Of a stretch of DNA of 11,350 bases, positions 1 through 7,033 are shown in pieces. This DNA is from Candidatus Cloacimonadota bacterium (GTDB lineage: Bacteria > Cloacimonadota > Cloacimonadia > Cloacimonadales > TCS61), in the NCBI GenBank assembly GCA_021108055.1, contig JAIORR010000096.1, positions 1 to 11,350 of the forward strand, in the 5' to 3' direction. Numbering within the stretch: position 1 is the stretch's first letter; every line of letters starts with the position of its first letter. The position numbers and the translations under genes were made by a program. The notes under the pieces are model-generated. The model was given only the letters and a program-made list of their open reading frames with translations, was not told the origin of the DNA and ran no database searches.

Positions 1-8
1 AAAAAAAA

Positions 9-85
9 TGGCACGCCCGTAGGGATTCGAACCCCAAACCTTCTGATCCGTAGTCAGATGCTCTATCCAATTGAGCCACGGGCGC
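9..85 (-). tRNA. tRNA-Arg (anticodon ACG), CCA encoded
   Basis: Read on the minus strand, the 77 nt fold into a complete cloverleaf. It has a 7-bp acceptor, a D stem GCTC/GAGC, an anticodon stem TCTGA/TCAGA with loop CTACGGA, a 5-nt variable region, and a T stem TGGGG/CCCTA with loop TTCGAAT. The anticodon ACG lies at 49-51 and specifies arginine CGN codons; its A34 is normally deaminated to inosine by TadA in bacteria. The discriminator is G73 and the CCA is encoded at 9-11. The first acceptor pair is G1-U72 rather than G-C, which is slightly unusual. A run of eight T follows the CCA on this strand and reaches the window edge; it could belong to a terminator. Confidence 0.97.
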
Positions 86-94
86 ACTTTTGTG

Positions 95-124
95 TTAAAA
101 CAAATCTACAACTTCTGATGTCAA
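95..124 (-). promoter_or_regulatory. candidate promoter of the tRNA-Arg gene
   Basis: On the minus strand a perfect TTGACA (-35) lies at 119-124. It is followed after 18 bp by TTTTAA (-10-like) at 95-100, about 10 bp before the tRNA 5' end at 85. That placing would start transcription 2-4 nt before the mature tRNA. The -35 match and position are good; the -10 is a weak match, so this is a sigma70-style inference only. Confidence 0.45.
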
Positions 125-362
125 GATTAAATTTGTACACTTTATTTTTTATTTTTGCTTTTATTAAAAACCGGTTGAATCATAAATAATTAGTTAATAC
201 ATAATTCAAGTTTGAAATAATAAATCGCTCCTTTCTAAAATATATTTTCCTGAAAAACAGTTTTTTTATAATAAATTTCAAAATCAAATTTCAAAGTTGT
301 TGACATCAAATTAATAATTATATTTTTATATATTCAGAATAAAAAAAAGAATTAATAAAAAA

Positions 363-393
363 TTAATGATGATGTTTTTAGTATATTTATAAT
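363..393 (+). promoter_or_regulatory. weak candidate promoter for the operon
   Basis: A perfect TATAAT stands at 388-393, with TTAATG at 363-368 as a poor -35 and a 19-bp spacer. A start near 400 would leave a leader of about 150 nt before the first ATG, enough to contain the hairpin at 492-529. In DNA this AT-rich a TATAAT is expected by chance, so confidence is low. A perfect TTGACA at 300-305 is an alternative, but has no good -10 at 16-18 bp. Confidence 0.22.
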
Positions 394-491
394 TTGATTC
401 AAAATGTTTATAAATATCAGAAAACGATCTTTAAAATATAAAAATGAAAAATAATTATTTAAAAGATTAAGATGTTTTTTAAAACTATTCT

Positions 492-537
492 TTAGTTCTG
501 ATTTTGCAGGTTAAAAAATAAAGAACTGATTTTTTTT
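492..537 (+). terminator. leader hairpin with U8 tract just before the first gene (possible attenuator)
   Basis: An outer stem TTAGTTCT (492-499) pairs with AGAACTGA (522-529), seven Watson-Crick pairs and one G-U. Inside it ATTTT (501-505) pairs with AAAAT (515-519), separated by a small internal loop. Eight T (530-537) follow at once, and the next bases GGAG (538-541) are the ribosome binding site of the first gene. The shape is that of an intrinsic terminator. Since no plus-strand gene lies upstream in the window, a role as attenuator in the leader of the operon is the natural reading. The stem is AU-rich, so its strength is uncertain. Confidence 0.45.
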
Positions 538-547
538 GGAGAATTTA

Positions 548-3424
548 ATGAGATATTTTTCTTTAATCCTTTTATTGATATTAATATCTTCATTTTTACA
601 TGCAGATTTAATTCCACCATACGTTAATCCTTTATATCCGCTTGCCGGTGCTACAGGAATTCCTGTGGATACTGATGTGACTTTTCATATATTTGATGAT
701 GTGGATGGAGTCGATATCAATTCTGTGATTGTAAACATAAATGGAATAAATTACACAATTAGCGATGAATTCTTTTTTTACAGCGGCACCCCTTATGACT
801 ACATAATCACAATTAATCCGCCAATGAATTTCCAATTCGGACAAATCGTAAATATTCAGATCGACGCCGATGACCTGGCAACACCTCACAATACAATGAC
901 AACATACAGCTACTCTTTCGAATGCATCGATGATATGCAGCCTCCGTATGTAGGAGCTTTGGATCCCGAGCAAGATGCAATTGGCATTCCTGTCGATACC
1001 GATGTAACATTTCACATTTATGACAGCGGAATTGGAGTTAATCTTAATTCGGTAGTTGTAGAAATTCAGGGAATTACATACACTCATAATAGCGGTAATT
1101 TCACGTATTCCGGAAATTCAAATAATTATTATATTATAATTGATGTTCCGGTTAATTTCGAGCTTGGAGAAATAGTAAGTGTCCTTATCGATGGAGCAGA
1201 TTTGAACGGACTGGCAATGAGCACATTCGAATATTCTTTCCAGATAATAGAAGATGTTTCACCGCCATATACGGGAGAGTGGTTCCCCGAACCCGGATCA
1301 ACAGGCGTTCCCGTTGAAACGGATATTTCTTTTAATATCTATGATAATATCGAAGGAGTAAATATCAATTCCGTGGAAGTAGAAATTCAAGGAATTACAT
1401 ATACTTATCTAAATACAACCTTCAGTTATGTTCAAATACCTTACGGTTATACGATCACAATAGATCCTTCCTATGATTTTGATTACGGCGAAGTGGTTAA
1501 TGTTTCTATCGATGCAGTCGATCTTTCTCAACCGCCAAACCAGATGTCAACTTTCACTTATAATTTCCAATGTATAATCGATGAATATCCTCCTTATACC
1601 GGAAATTATGATCCAATGCCCGGACAGCAGAATGTACCGATCAATACAAATATTCTATTCCACGTTTATGATGATGATCTTGGAGTGGACATCAATACAT
1701 TGATAGTTGACGTGAATGGAGAAGTATATTCCATAGCGAACGGAAATCTGGCTTATACCGGGAACGTAAATGATTACGGAATTAACATTAATCCTGTTCA
1801 GAATTTTAGTTTTGGGGAAATCGTTACCGTTCAGATAGAAGTTTACGATCTTGCCGTTCCGGCTAATACATTAACTAATTTCTCTTACTCGTTTCAATGT
1901 ATAGATGATGATGACTATCCTTATGTTGGTGAATTTGATCCCGAACCTTATTCTACGGATAACCCTACAGATTGTAATATTACATTTCATATTTATGATG
2001 ACGGTTATGGAGTCGATATAAATTCTGTTGTTGTAAATGTGGAAGGAATCGAATATTCATTGAGCAATGGCAACATTTTCCACAGCGGCAATGTTAATGA
2101 TTACTATATTATTGTAAATCCTGTTGAGAATTTATCACCGGGAGATACCGTTAATGTATCTATCGATGCTTGCGACCTGGCAGTTCCTCCTCACGTAATG
2201 GGAACTTACAATTATTCATTCCAGTGTGTTTATATGGATATTTATCCGCCGTTTCTGTGGGAACCTTCCCCGCCGGATGGAGCGATAGGAGTAGCTATCG
2301 ATACATCTATAAGTTTTTATATCCTGGATAATGAGAGTGGAGTTGATTCTACTTCCATTGTCTTTAAAGTAAATGACGAGATCATCGAAAATTACGATAT
2401 CGAAGCAGTAACGATCCTCGGTGGAGCTGGATTTGGAATTGACTATGATCCACCGGATTTATTCGATTTTGAAGAAATCGTTACAGTAAGTGTTTCTGCA
2501 CAGGATCTGGCAATCGTTACCAATACTATGCCGGAAACTTTTTTTACATTCGAATGTGAAGAAAATCAGCCGCCATCTATTGCACTTCCGGATAGTTTTG
2601 CCTTTGAAGAAGATGAAACGCTGATTGAAAATTTCAGTCCGTACATAACAGACCCAGAAAATGATATTCCAATATTAGAAACCACACTCACAACAAATAT
2701 CGATGTAACGATCGATGGATATATGGTTACGTTCCGGGCGGACGAGAACTGGTTTGGAACAGAGCAAATCACTTTTGTCATCAAAAATGACGAAGGACAG
2801 ATACTGGCATTTGATATTACGGAAATTGTTGTAACCCCGGTCAATGACGCACCCATTTTTAATCTAGATGAACTTCCGGATTTCTTATTTTTTGAAGAAA
2901 ACAAAACACTACTATTCGATATTGGAGAATATACTTCCGATCCGGAGCAGCAGCTTTCCGAATTAACCCTTTCAATTACCGGCAACACAAATATCGAAAC
3001 CAATATTTCCGGGCTTGAAGTTCTCTTCTCTGCTCCGGCAAACTGGACAGGCTCCGAAGTTTTGAGCTTTACTGTAGAAGACAACCAGACCAGGTTATCA
3101 TCCTGTGTGGAAATCACCATCACTGTAACACCGGAAGCACCGGAAGAAAAAGTGAAAGTAGAACCTCACACACTTACCTGGGACGATCCGACATGCATGC
3201 TGACCATTTACACACAGGAAAATATAGATAAGATCAAATGCAAAATATTTAACAGGCGGGGAAAACTTATCAGAAAATTAAATGTAGAAAGTTTTGGTGA
3301 CAACAAAATTGCCCAGTGGGATAAAAAAGATTCCAATTCTAATGAAGTAAGCGGTGGTTTCTACATTTACCAGGTAAAGATAAAAAATAGAACTTTTCAG
3401 GGAAGCATAATTATTGCAAGGTAG
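548..3424 (+). CDS. secreted Ig-like repeat surface protein with cadherin-like and C-terminal sorting-type domains
   Basis: A 958-aa exported protein, probably a surface adhesin or surface-layer component; no enzyme motif is visible. I chose ATG 548 because GGAG (538-541) lies 6 nt before it and the protein then begins with a clean Sec signal peptide (residues 1-19, ending FLHA before DLIPP). A TTG at 536 would overlap the ribosome binding site. Six tandem repeats of 107-110 aa start at residues 23, 132, 239, 348, 457 and 567. They share PPY, GxPVDTDxxFHIYD, GVDINSV, FGEIVxVxIDAxDLA and YSFQC, and resemble Big_5 (SbsA Ig-like) domains. Acidic DxD-type turns suggest calcium binding. Residues 675-767 and 768-865 are two cadherin-like domains with FEED/FEEN and TDPE/SDPE motifs. 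Residues 868-958 resemble a FlgD-Ig or type IX secretion C-terminal domain (GGFYIYQVK). It is first in the operon, 4 bp before the next gene's ATG. Substrate and partner are unknown. Confidence 0.9.
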   Translation: MRYFSLILLLILISSFLHADLIPPYVNPLYPLAGATGIPVDTDVTFHIFDDVDGVDINSVIVNINGINYTISDEFFFYSGTPYDYIITINPPMNFQFGQIVNIQIDADDLATPHNTMTTYSYSFECIDDMQPPYVGALDPEQDAIGIPVDTDVTFHIYDSGIGVNLNSVVVEIQGITYTHNSGNFTYSGNSNNYYIIIDVPVNFELGEIVSVLIDGADLNGLAMSTFEYSFQIIEDVSPPYTGEWFPEPGSTGVPVETDISFNIYDNIEGVNINSVEVEIQGITYTYLNTTFSYVQIPYGYTITIDPSYDFDYGEVVNVSIDAVDLSQPPNQMSTFTYNFQCIIDEYPPYTGNYDPMPGQQNVPINTNILFHVYDDDLGVDINTLIVDVNGEVYSIANGNLAYTGNVNDYGININPVQNFSFGEIVTVQIEVYDLAVPANTLTNFSYSFQCIDDDDYPYVGEFDPEPYSTDNPTDCNITFHIYDDGYGVDINSVVVNVEGIEYSLSNGNIFHSGNVNDYYIIVNPVENLSPGDTVNVSIDACDLAVPPHVMGTYNYSFQCVYMDIYPPFLWEPSPPDGAIGVAIDTSISFYILDNESGVDSTSIVFKVNDEIIENYDIEAVTILGGAGFGIDYDPPDLFDFEEIVTVSVSAQDLAIVTNTMPETFFTFECEENQPPSIALPDSFAFEEDETLIENFSPYITDPENDIPILETTLTTNIDVTIDGYMVTFRADENWFGTEQITFVIKNDEGQILAFDITEIVVTPVNDAPIFNLDELPDFLFFEENKTLLFDIGEYTSDPEQQLSELTLSITGNTNIETNISGLEVLFSAPANWTGSEVLSFTVEDNQTRLSSCVEITITVTPEAPEEKVKVEPHTLTWDDPTCMLTIYTQENIDKIKCKIFNRRGKLIRKLNVESFGDNKIAQWDKKDSNSNEVSGGFYIYQVKIKNRTFQGSIIIAR

Positions 3425-3428
3425 AAAG

Positions 3429-3476
3429 ATGAAAAATATATTACTATTAATTTGTGTTTCTCTTATGATTTTGATA
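3429..3476 (+). other. out-of-frame signal-peptide segment of the barrel gene
   Basis: From ATG 3429, with AGG 7 nt upstream, the frame reads MKNILLLICVSLMILI, a typical start of an exported protein, then runs on for about 65 nonsense-like codons to a stop near 3671. The conserved barrel sequence SYDFDMGG begins at about 3461 in the frame one base back. The open main frame reaches upstream only to a TAG at 3422-3424 and has no ATG before 3452. I read this as the true 5' end of the barrel gene, split by an apparent one-base deletion between about 3432 and 3466. The A5 run at 3432-3436 is one possible site. Confidence 0.6.
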
Positions 3477-4852
3477 TGGGTGGGATTAGAAATGCAGCCC
3501 TTGGAGGAACCGGCATCAGTTCATCGGAAGATGCATCCGCAGCAGTCTGGAATCCTTCTCTTCTGGGAAATATTAATTTTCTTCAACTTATCACAGATTC
3601 AAGACCGTATCTTATGCAGATGGATAATGATGAAATATACCAGAATTTTACTTACTTCACATTTCCGATAAAAAAAGTACCCGGTGCTTTTGCTGCAACA
3701 GGCGGATTATTTAATTCCAAAGCTTATGATGAGGGCAAATTCGGATTTCATTACGGCATAAATTTATTTCCGGAAAGACTATCCGGCAGACTTTCCACAG
3801 GTATTAGTTTATATGATAATTATTTGAATTACAGTGAGATAGATGAAACTAAGAGCGCATTTGATCTTGATATTGGTTTTGCCTATAAACTTAATAATAA
3901 AGTTCAGTTCGGACTTGTAACAAAAAATATTACCAGAGCAAATATGGCTATTGAAGGCAGCGGTGAAGATAGACTTCCTTTCATATTGGGTATAGGCTCT
4001 AATGCAAGATGGAAAAGAATAACATTTATTGGCGATCTCAAATTTGAAAAATATTCGGATACGAATGAAATACTCTTCGGACTTGGATTTGAATATTATC
4101 TGGCAAATAATCTGCTGTTACGGGCTGGTGTGAATAACAACAATATCACCGGTGGAATGGGCTTCAGGCTGTTCTCGAAGAACTGGCTCAATGAAACGGA
4201 TCAACCGGAAAAAAATATATTCAATTTCAGTTTCCTTGAAATAGCAATAGATTATTCTTTTCAGATACCTGTTTCAACTTCCGGAGAGGGTGATAGCTTT
4301 TCAATCGGAAATGGAATAAAATCTGACTTCGGAGATCATTTTTTTGGTTTAAAAATAAATTTTGGAAAAGACAAAGGTACAAGAGATCAATTGCAAGATC
4401 TATTCCCATCCAGATTCGCTTTGGACCTCGATGTTCACACCGATACCGTCTTTGTAGAGAAAGTCAGAATCGATACACTTGTAAGAGAAAAAACGATCTA
4501 TGATACGATAAGGATAATCGAACGTATTGCCGATAGCGATGAGATACAGGAAAAAATAGAGGAAGAAGCAAAGAAGATACAAAAAAGCGATATTGCCAAT
4601 ATAAATAAAGCAACCGTTCATTTGATCGATGCACTTAAATATTATTATTCGGAAGAATACATAAAAGCTATAGAAGAGTGTGAAGAAGCCATTTATCTCG
4701 CTCCGGCTTTATCACTTTCCTACTTGAGATTAGCTTCTATTTATTACAGGCTGGGCGATATCGAGGAAGCGATGTATCAATTAAATCGTGCAAAAAGGAT
4801 CGACCCCAATAATCCTGAGATCAAGAAAATGATGGATATGCTTTCCAATTAG
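3452..4852 (+). CDS. PorV/PorQ-like outer-membrane beta-barrel with C-terminal TPR (start region frameshifted)
   Basis: Residues 8-40 (DMGGIRNAALGGTGIS, then DASAAVWNPSLL) are the hallmark start of the PorV/PorQ (UPF0164-like) barrels found in FCB bacteria. Residues up to about 305 alternate in beta-barrel fashion. A linker (about 325-360) repeats DT motifs (DTVFVEKV, DTLVREK, YDTIRI), then comes a helical stretch and, at 384-460, about two TPR units (YYYSEEYIKAIEECEEAI, YYRLGDIEEAMYQLNRAKRIDPNNPE). The protein likely sits in the outer membrane with the TPR facing a partner, plausibly in the periplasm. The start is abnormal: the good start signal is ATG 3429 (AGG at 3419-3421, 4 bp after the upstream stop) and encodes a hydrophobic signal peptide, but in another frame. 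In the frame of the main body the only usable start is TTG 3452, without ribosome binding site or signal peptide. A one-base loss, sequencing error or frameshifting must link the two. Confidence 0.85.
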   Translation: MCFSYDFDMGGIRNAALGGTGISSSEDASAAVWNPSLLGNINFLQLITDSRPYLMQMDNDEIYQNFTYFTFPIKKVPGAFAATGGLFNSKAYDEGKFGFHYGINLFPERLSGRLSTGISLYDNYLNYSEIDETKSAFDLDIGFAYKLNNKVQFGLVTKNITRANMAIEGSGEDRLPFILGIGSNARWKRITFIGDLKFEKYSDTNEILFGLGFEYYLANNLLLRAGVNNNNITGGMGFRLFSKNWLNETDQPEKNIFNFSFLEIAIDYSFQIPVSTSGEGDSFSIGNGIKSDFGDHFFGLKINFGKDKGTRDQLQDLFPSRFALDLDVHTDTVFVEKVRIDTLVREKTIYDTIRIIERIADSDEIQEKIEEEAKKIQKSDIANINKATVHLIDALKYYYSEEYIKAIEECEEAIYLAPALSLSYLRLASIYYRLGDIEEAMYQLNRAKRIDPNNPEIKKMMDMLSN

Positions 4853-4874
4853 TATAAAAAATTAAGGATTAAAT

Positions 4875-6278
4875 ATGAAAAAATACTTTATTATATGCAT
4901 TTTGTTTTTGTTCATAACTTTATCTGCACAGGATTTTGAGATCGAAACGGTTAAAGAGATCGAAGCGGAAAGAGAAGTTTCAGAATGGATCGAGTCGATG
5001 CTCTTCCCTATCGTTGGAGAGACAATTGTAATAACAAACCTAACCCTGGAATATCCTGCCAGCAGGTTGGAAGTTTATGGCTCTACCCTGGATAAACGTA
5101 AAAGCCTGCCCGGACTTCCCATTGCAAAATCCAAATCTGTGATGTCCACTATGATAGATGATCAGGAAACATATCCGACTATCATTGTAAAAAAGGAAAT
5201 AACGATTTACCTGAAAAAAGATGTCGATGAATCGTTAGAAAATTTTATCCGGCAAAATGTGGCTTTCTGGATGCATATAAACCCGGAAAAAGGAGACAGG
5301 CTGGAAATAAAAAGTATTATGGAATTTCATTCCGGCATTTCTACAGAAAAAGAGGAAAAAAAGATCAGCGGTCCAACTTACCTGATACTGGGAATTATAC
5401 TGCTTGTATTATTTCTGCTTTCTCTTTTTATTCTTCGTTCCGGAATGGGAAAGATCACTTCTTCTTTACAGAACATAAATGTAACCGGATTTGAGAAAGC
5501 ACTTCGTGTAAAAGGAGATTTGCACAGTGAATCAATTGCACCTGCACAATCCGCTGCAAACATGATGGCTTCCCCAGATAAACCATTACAGATCAGGGTA
5601 GTTGAAGATACAAAAGATGATCCAATGGATATCAGTTTCCTGGAAGAACTTTCATTAAATAACTTCTATAAACTGATAAAAGACGAAAAGCCTGCAGATA
5701 TTGCATTTATTCTTTCAAACCTGTCAGTTGGTTTTTCTCAGAATTTCCTGAATAATTACAAAGGCGATTCCAAAAACATATTGAAATCGATGATTTCCGA
5801 AAATATAAAACCGAAAAAGGAAATTGAGAAATTGAAGAAATATCTTCTGGGAAAATTTGCAGTAATACTTGAAGATGAAAAATTGTCTTTTAATGGAAAA
5901 GACAGACTTGTCGAAGTGATCAATACTCTTCCAAACGAAAGCTGTAAAAAGATACTTGCTCAGATAAATACAATAAATGTAGAAACAGAAAAAAAGATAC
6001 GTGAGAAAGTTTTTCTGCTTACGGATATTGTAAAATTGCAGGAAAATGAAATTGAAAACATCATGCTCAATGTTTCGCATGATCTTATTGTTTCTTTCCT
6101 GTTGAGCGTGGAAAGCGAGATCAAATATAAATTATTAAATAGTGTAACAACGCGTGCTGCCGCTATTTTAAAAGAAGATATGGAATTCGTGGATCAGCTT
6201 TCTGAAGAAGAACAGGAAAAGGTAAGATTTGAAATGCTTATCAATATTCGAAAAATTTTAAATTATACAAAAGGATAA
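4875..6278 (+). CDS. FliF-FliG fusion-like membrane rotor protein
   Basis: This 467-aa protein reads as the C-terminal part of the flagellar MS-ring protein FliF joined to the switch protein FliG. ATG 4875 has AAGGA at 4864-4868. Residues 1-18 are a signal peptide. Residues 100-153 (IIVKKEITIYLKKD, then FIRQNVAFW..INPEKGDRLEIKSIMEF) match the FliF segment before its last membrane helix, where FliF has SVAV..V, LV..AVGFd..RGD.v.V..M.F. One membrane helix follows at about 168-187. The cytoplasmic part resembles FliG: a middle domain at about 260-345 (FYKLIKDEKPADIAFILSNL; FliG has EHPQ where this has EKPA) and a C-terminal domain at about 375-467 (FLLTDIVKLQENEI, then TTRAAAILKEDMEF). R427, E434 and D435 fall on the FliG torque-helix charges R281, D288 and D289 of E. 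coli by ungapped alignment. The FliF N-terminal ring domains and FliG-N are missing. Immediate neighbours motA and motB support a motor role. I recognised it by motif, without a profile search. Confidence 0.8.
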   Translation: MKKYFIICILFLFITLSAQDFEIETVKEIEAEREVSEWIESMLFPIVGETIVITNLTLEYPASRLEVYGSTLDKRKSLPGLPIAKSKSVMSTMIDDQETYPTIIVKKEITIYLKKDVDESLENFIRQNVAFWMHINPEKGDRLEIKSIMEFHSGISTEKEEKKISGPTYLILGIILLVLFLLSLFILRSGMGKITSSLQNINVTGFEKALRVKGDLHSESIAPAQSAANMMASPDKPLQIRVVEDTKDDPMDISFLEELSLNNFYKLIKDEKPADIAFILSNLSVGFSQNFLNNYKGDSKNILKSMISENIKPKKEIEKLKKYLLGKFAVILEDEKLSFNGKDRLVEVINTLPNESCKKILAQINTINVETEKKIREKVFLLTDIVKLQENEIENIMLNVSHDLIVSFLLSVESEIKYKLLNSVTTRAAAILKEDMEFVDQLSEEEQEKVRFEMLINIRKILNYTKG

Positions 6279-6282
6279 ATAT

Positions 6283-7020
6283 ATGCGATTATCTGTAATA
6301 TTAGGTTTTTTCAGTGGTTTTGGAATATTATTAGTGGTAATTTTCTTTAAACAGGATTCTTCCCTGTATTTGAATTGGCCTGCGTTATTAATTACCCTTG
6401 GAGGTACGCTTTCTGCCGTCGTGATCTATTTTTCTCCAAAAGCTCTTGCTAATGCTGTGGCTTCATTCATAGAGATTTTTCTGCAAAAGCAATATAAAGA
6501 AAACAAAATTGTGGATATTATCGTAGACCTTTCCAGAGAAACCCGAAAAAGTAATTTCAAAAATATTCTTGATTACGAATCTGTCAAAAGCGTTCCCTTC
6601 CTTGAAAAAGGATTGATACTTATTGCCGATGGTACCGATCCTGTGCACATCGAAGACATCCTTTCCAGAGATAGTAAAACAATCACCGAAAAAAATATTG
6701 TTTCCGAAAGAGTTTTCAGAATTGCAGGCAGTTTTGCTCCCATGTTCGGGATGATGGGAACTGTGATCGGTCTTATCGCCATGCTGCATAGAGTAAAAGA
6801 TCCAGCCGCAATTCCAGCCGCAATGGGACTTGCACTGGTAACCACATTGTACGGTCTCATCCTTTCTGCTCTTGTTTTCAAGCCGATTTCCGGAAAGATA
6901 CGTGATAAGAATCAGAATGATTCAAAATTAAGAGAAATAATCATCATTGGAATATTATTAATAAAAAACCGGGAGAATCCTCATATTATCCGGGAAAAAT
7001 TATCCGGATTCCTGCAGTGA
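6283..7020 (+). CDS. motA: MotA-family stator proton-channel subunit
   Basis: This 245-aa inner-membrane protein is the MotA half of a MotA5B2-type stator that turns proton (or sodium) flow into torque. Four membrane helices lie at about 4-22, 30-50, 148-169 and 178-200, with the long MotA cytoplasmic loop between helices 2 and 3. Helix 3 carries APMFGMMGTVIGLIAML and helix 4 carries LALVTTLYGLILSALVFKPI. P153 and P201 match the two functionally important prolines of E. coli MotA (P173 and P222). The loop has basic R85, R88 and K89 followed by acidic D97 and E99, comparable to the charged R90/E98 region that contacts FliG. It is a little shorter than E. coli MotA (295 aa). AAGGA at 6271-6275 overlaps the end of the upstream gene, and the gap is 4 bp. 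A TolQ/ExbB assignment is less likely given the loop length and the MotB that follows. Confidence 0.93.
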   Translation: MRLSVILGFFSGFGILLVVIFFKQDSSLYLNWPALLITLGGTLSAVVIYFSPKALANAVASFIEIFLQKQYKENKIVDIIVDLSRETRKSNFKNILDYESVKSVPFLEKGLILIADGTDPVHIEDILSRDSKTITEKNIVSERVFRIAGSFAPMFGMMGTVIGLIAMLHRVKDPAAIPAAMGLALVTTLYGLILSALVFKPISGKIRDKNQNDSKLREIIIIGILLIKNRENPHIIREKLSGFLQ

Positions 7021-7033
7021 TCGGAGAGAAATA

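Larger units (their letters stand above)
87..535. other. AT-rich intergenic region without a gene
   Basis: This stretch of about 450 bp separates the divergently oriented tRNA and operon and is extremely AT-rich. No reading frame in it has a ribosome binding site; the ATG at 444 opens only eight codons and lacks one. It holds the tRNA promoter at its left end, possible operon promoter elements in the middle (TTGACA at 300-305, TATAAT at 388-393), and a hairpin with a T run at its right end. I see no RNA gene, insertion sequence or CRISPR. Confidence 0.7.

Noticed and set aside
300..334. TTGACA at 300-305 as the operon's -35
   Set aside because: The hexamer is perfect but no convincing -10 lies 16-18 bp downstream (TATATA/TATATT are at 21-23 bp).
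444..470. Eight-codon leader peptide ORF (MKNNYLKD)
   Set aside because: No ribosome binding site and expected by chance in DNA this AT-rich; no run of codons that would signal amino-acid attenuation.
632..1087. Minus-strand ORFs inside the Ig-repeat gene (also 813-1010 and 2566-3123)
   Set aside because: They mirror the coding repeats, have no ribosome binding site, no recognisable domain and lie wholly inside a strongly supported gene.
614..2245. Tandem repeats as a CRISPR or mobile-element array
   Set aside because: The ~327-bp periodicity is a protein-domain repeat in one frame with diverged DNA, not identical short repeats with spacers.
3414..3671. Separate 85-aa plus-strand gene
   Set aside because: Its downstream two thirds overlap the conserved barrel coding sequence in another frame; only the first ~15 codons from ATG 3429 are meaningful, as the signal peptide of the barrel gene.
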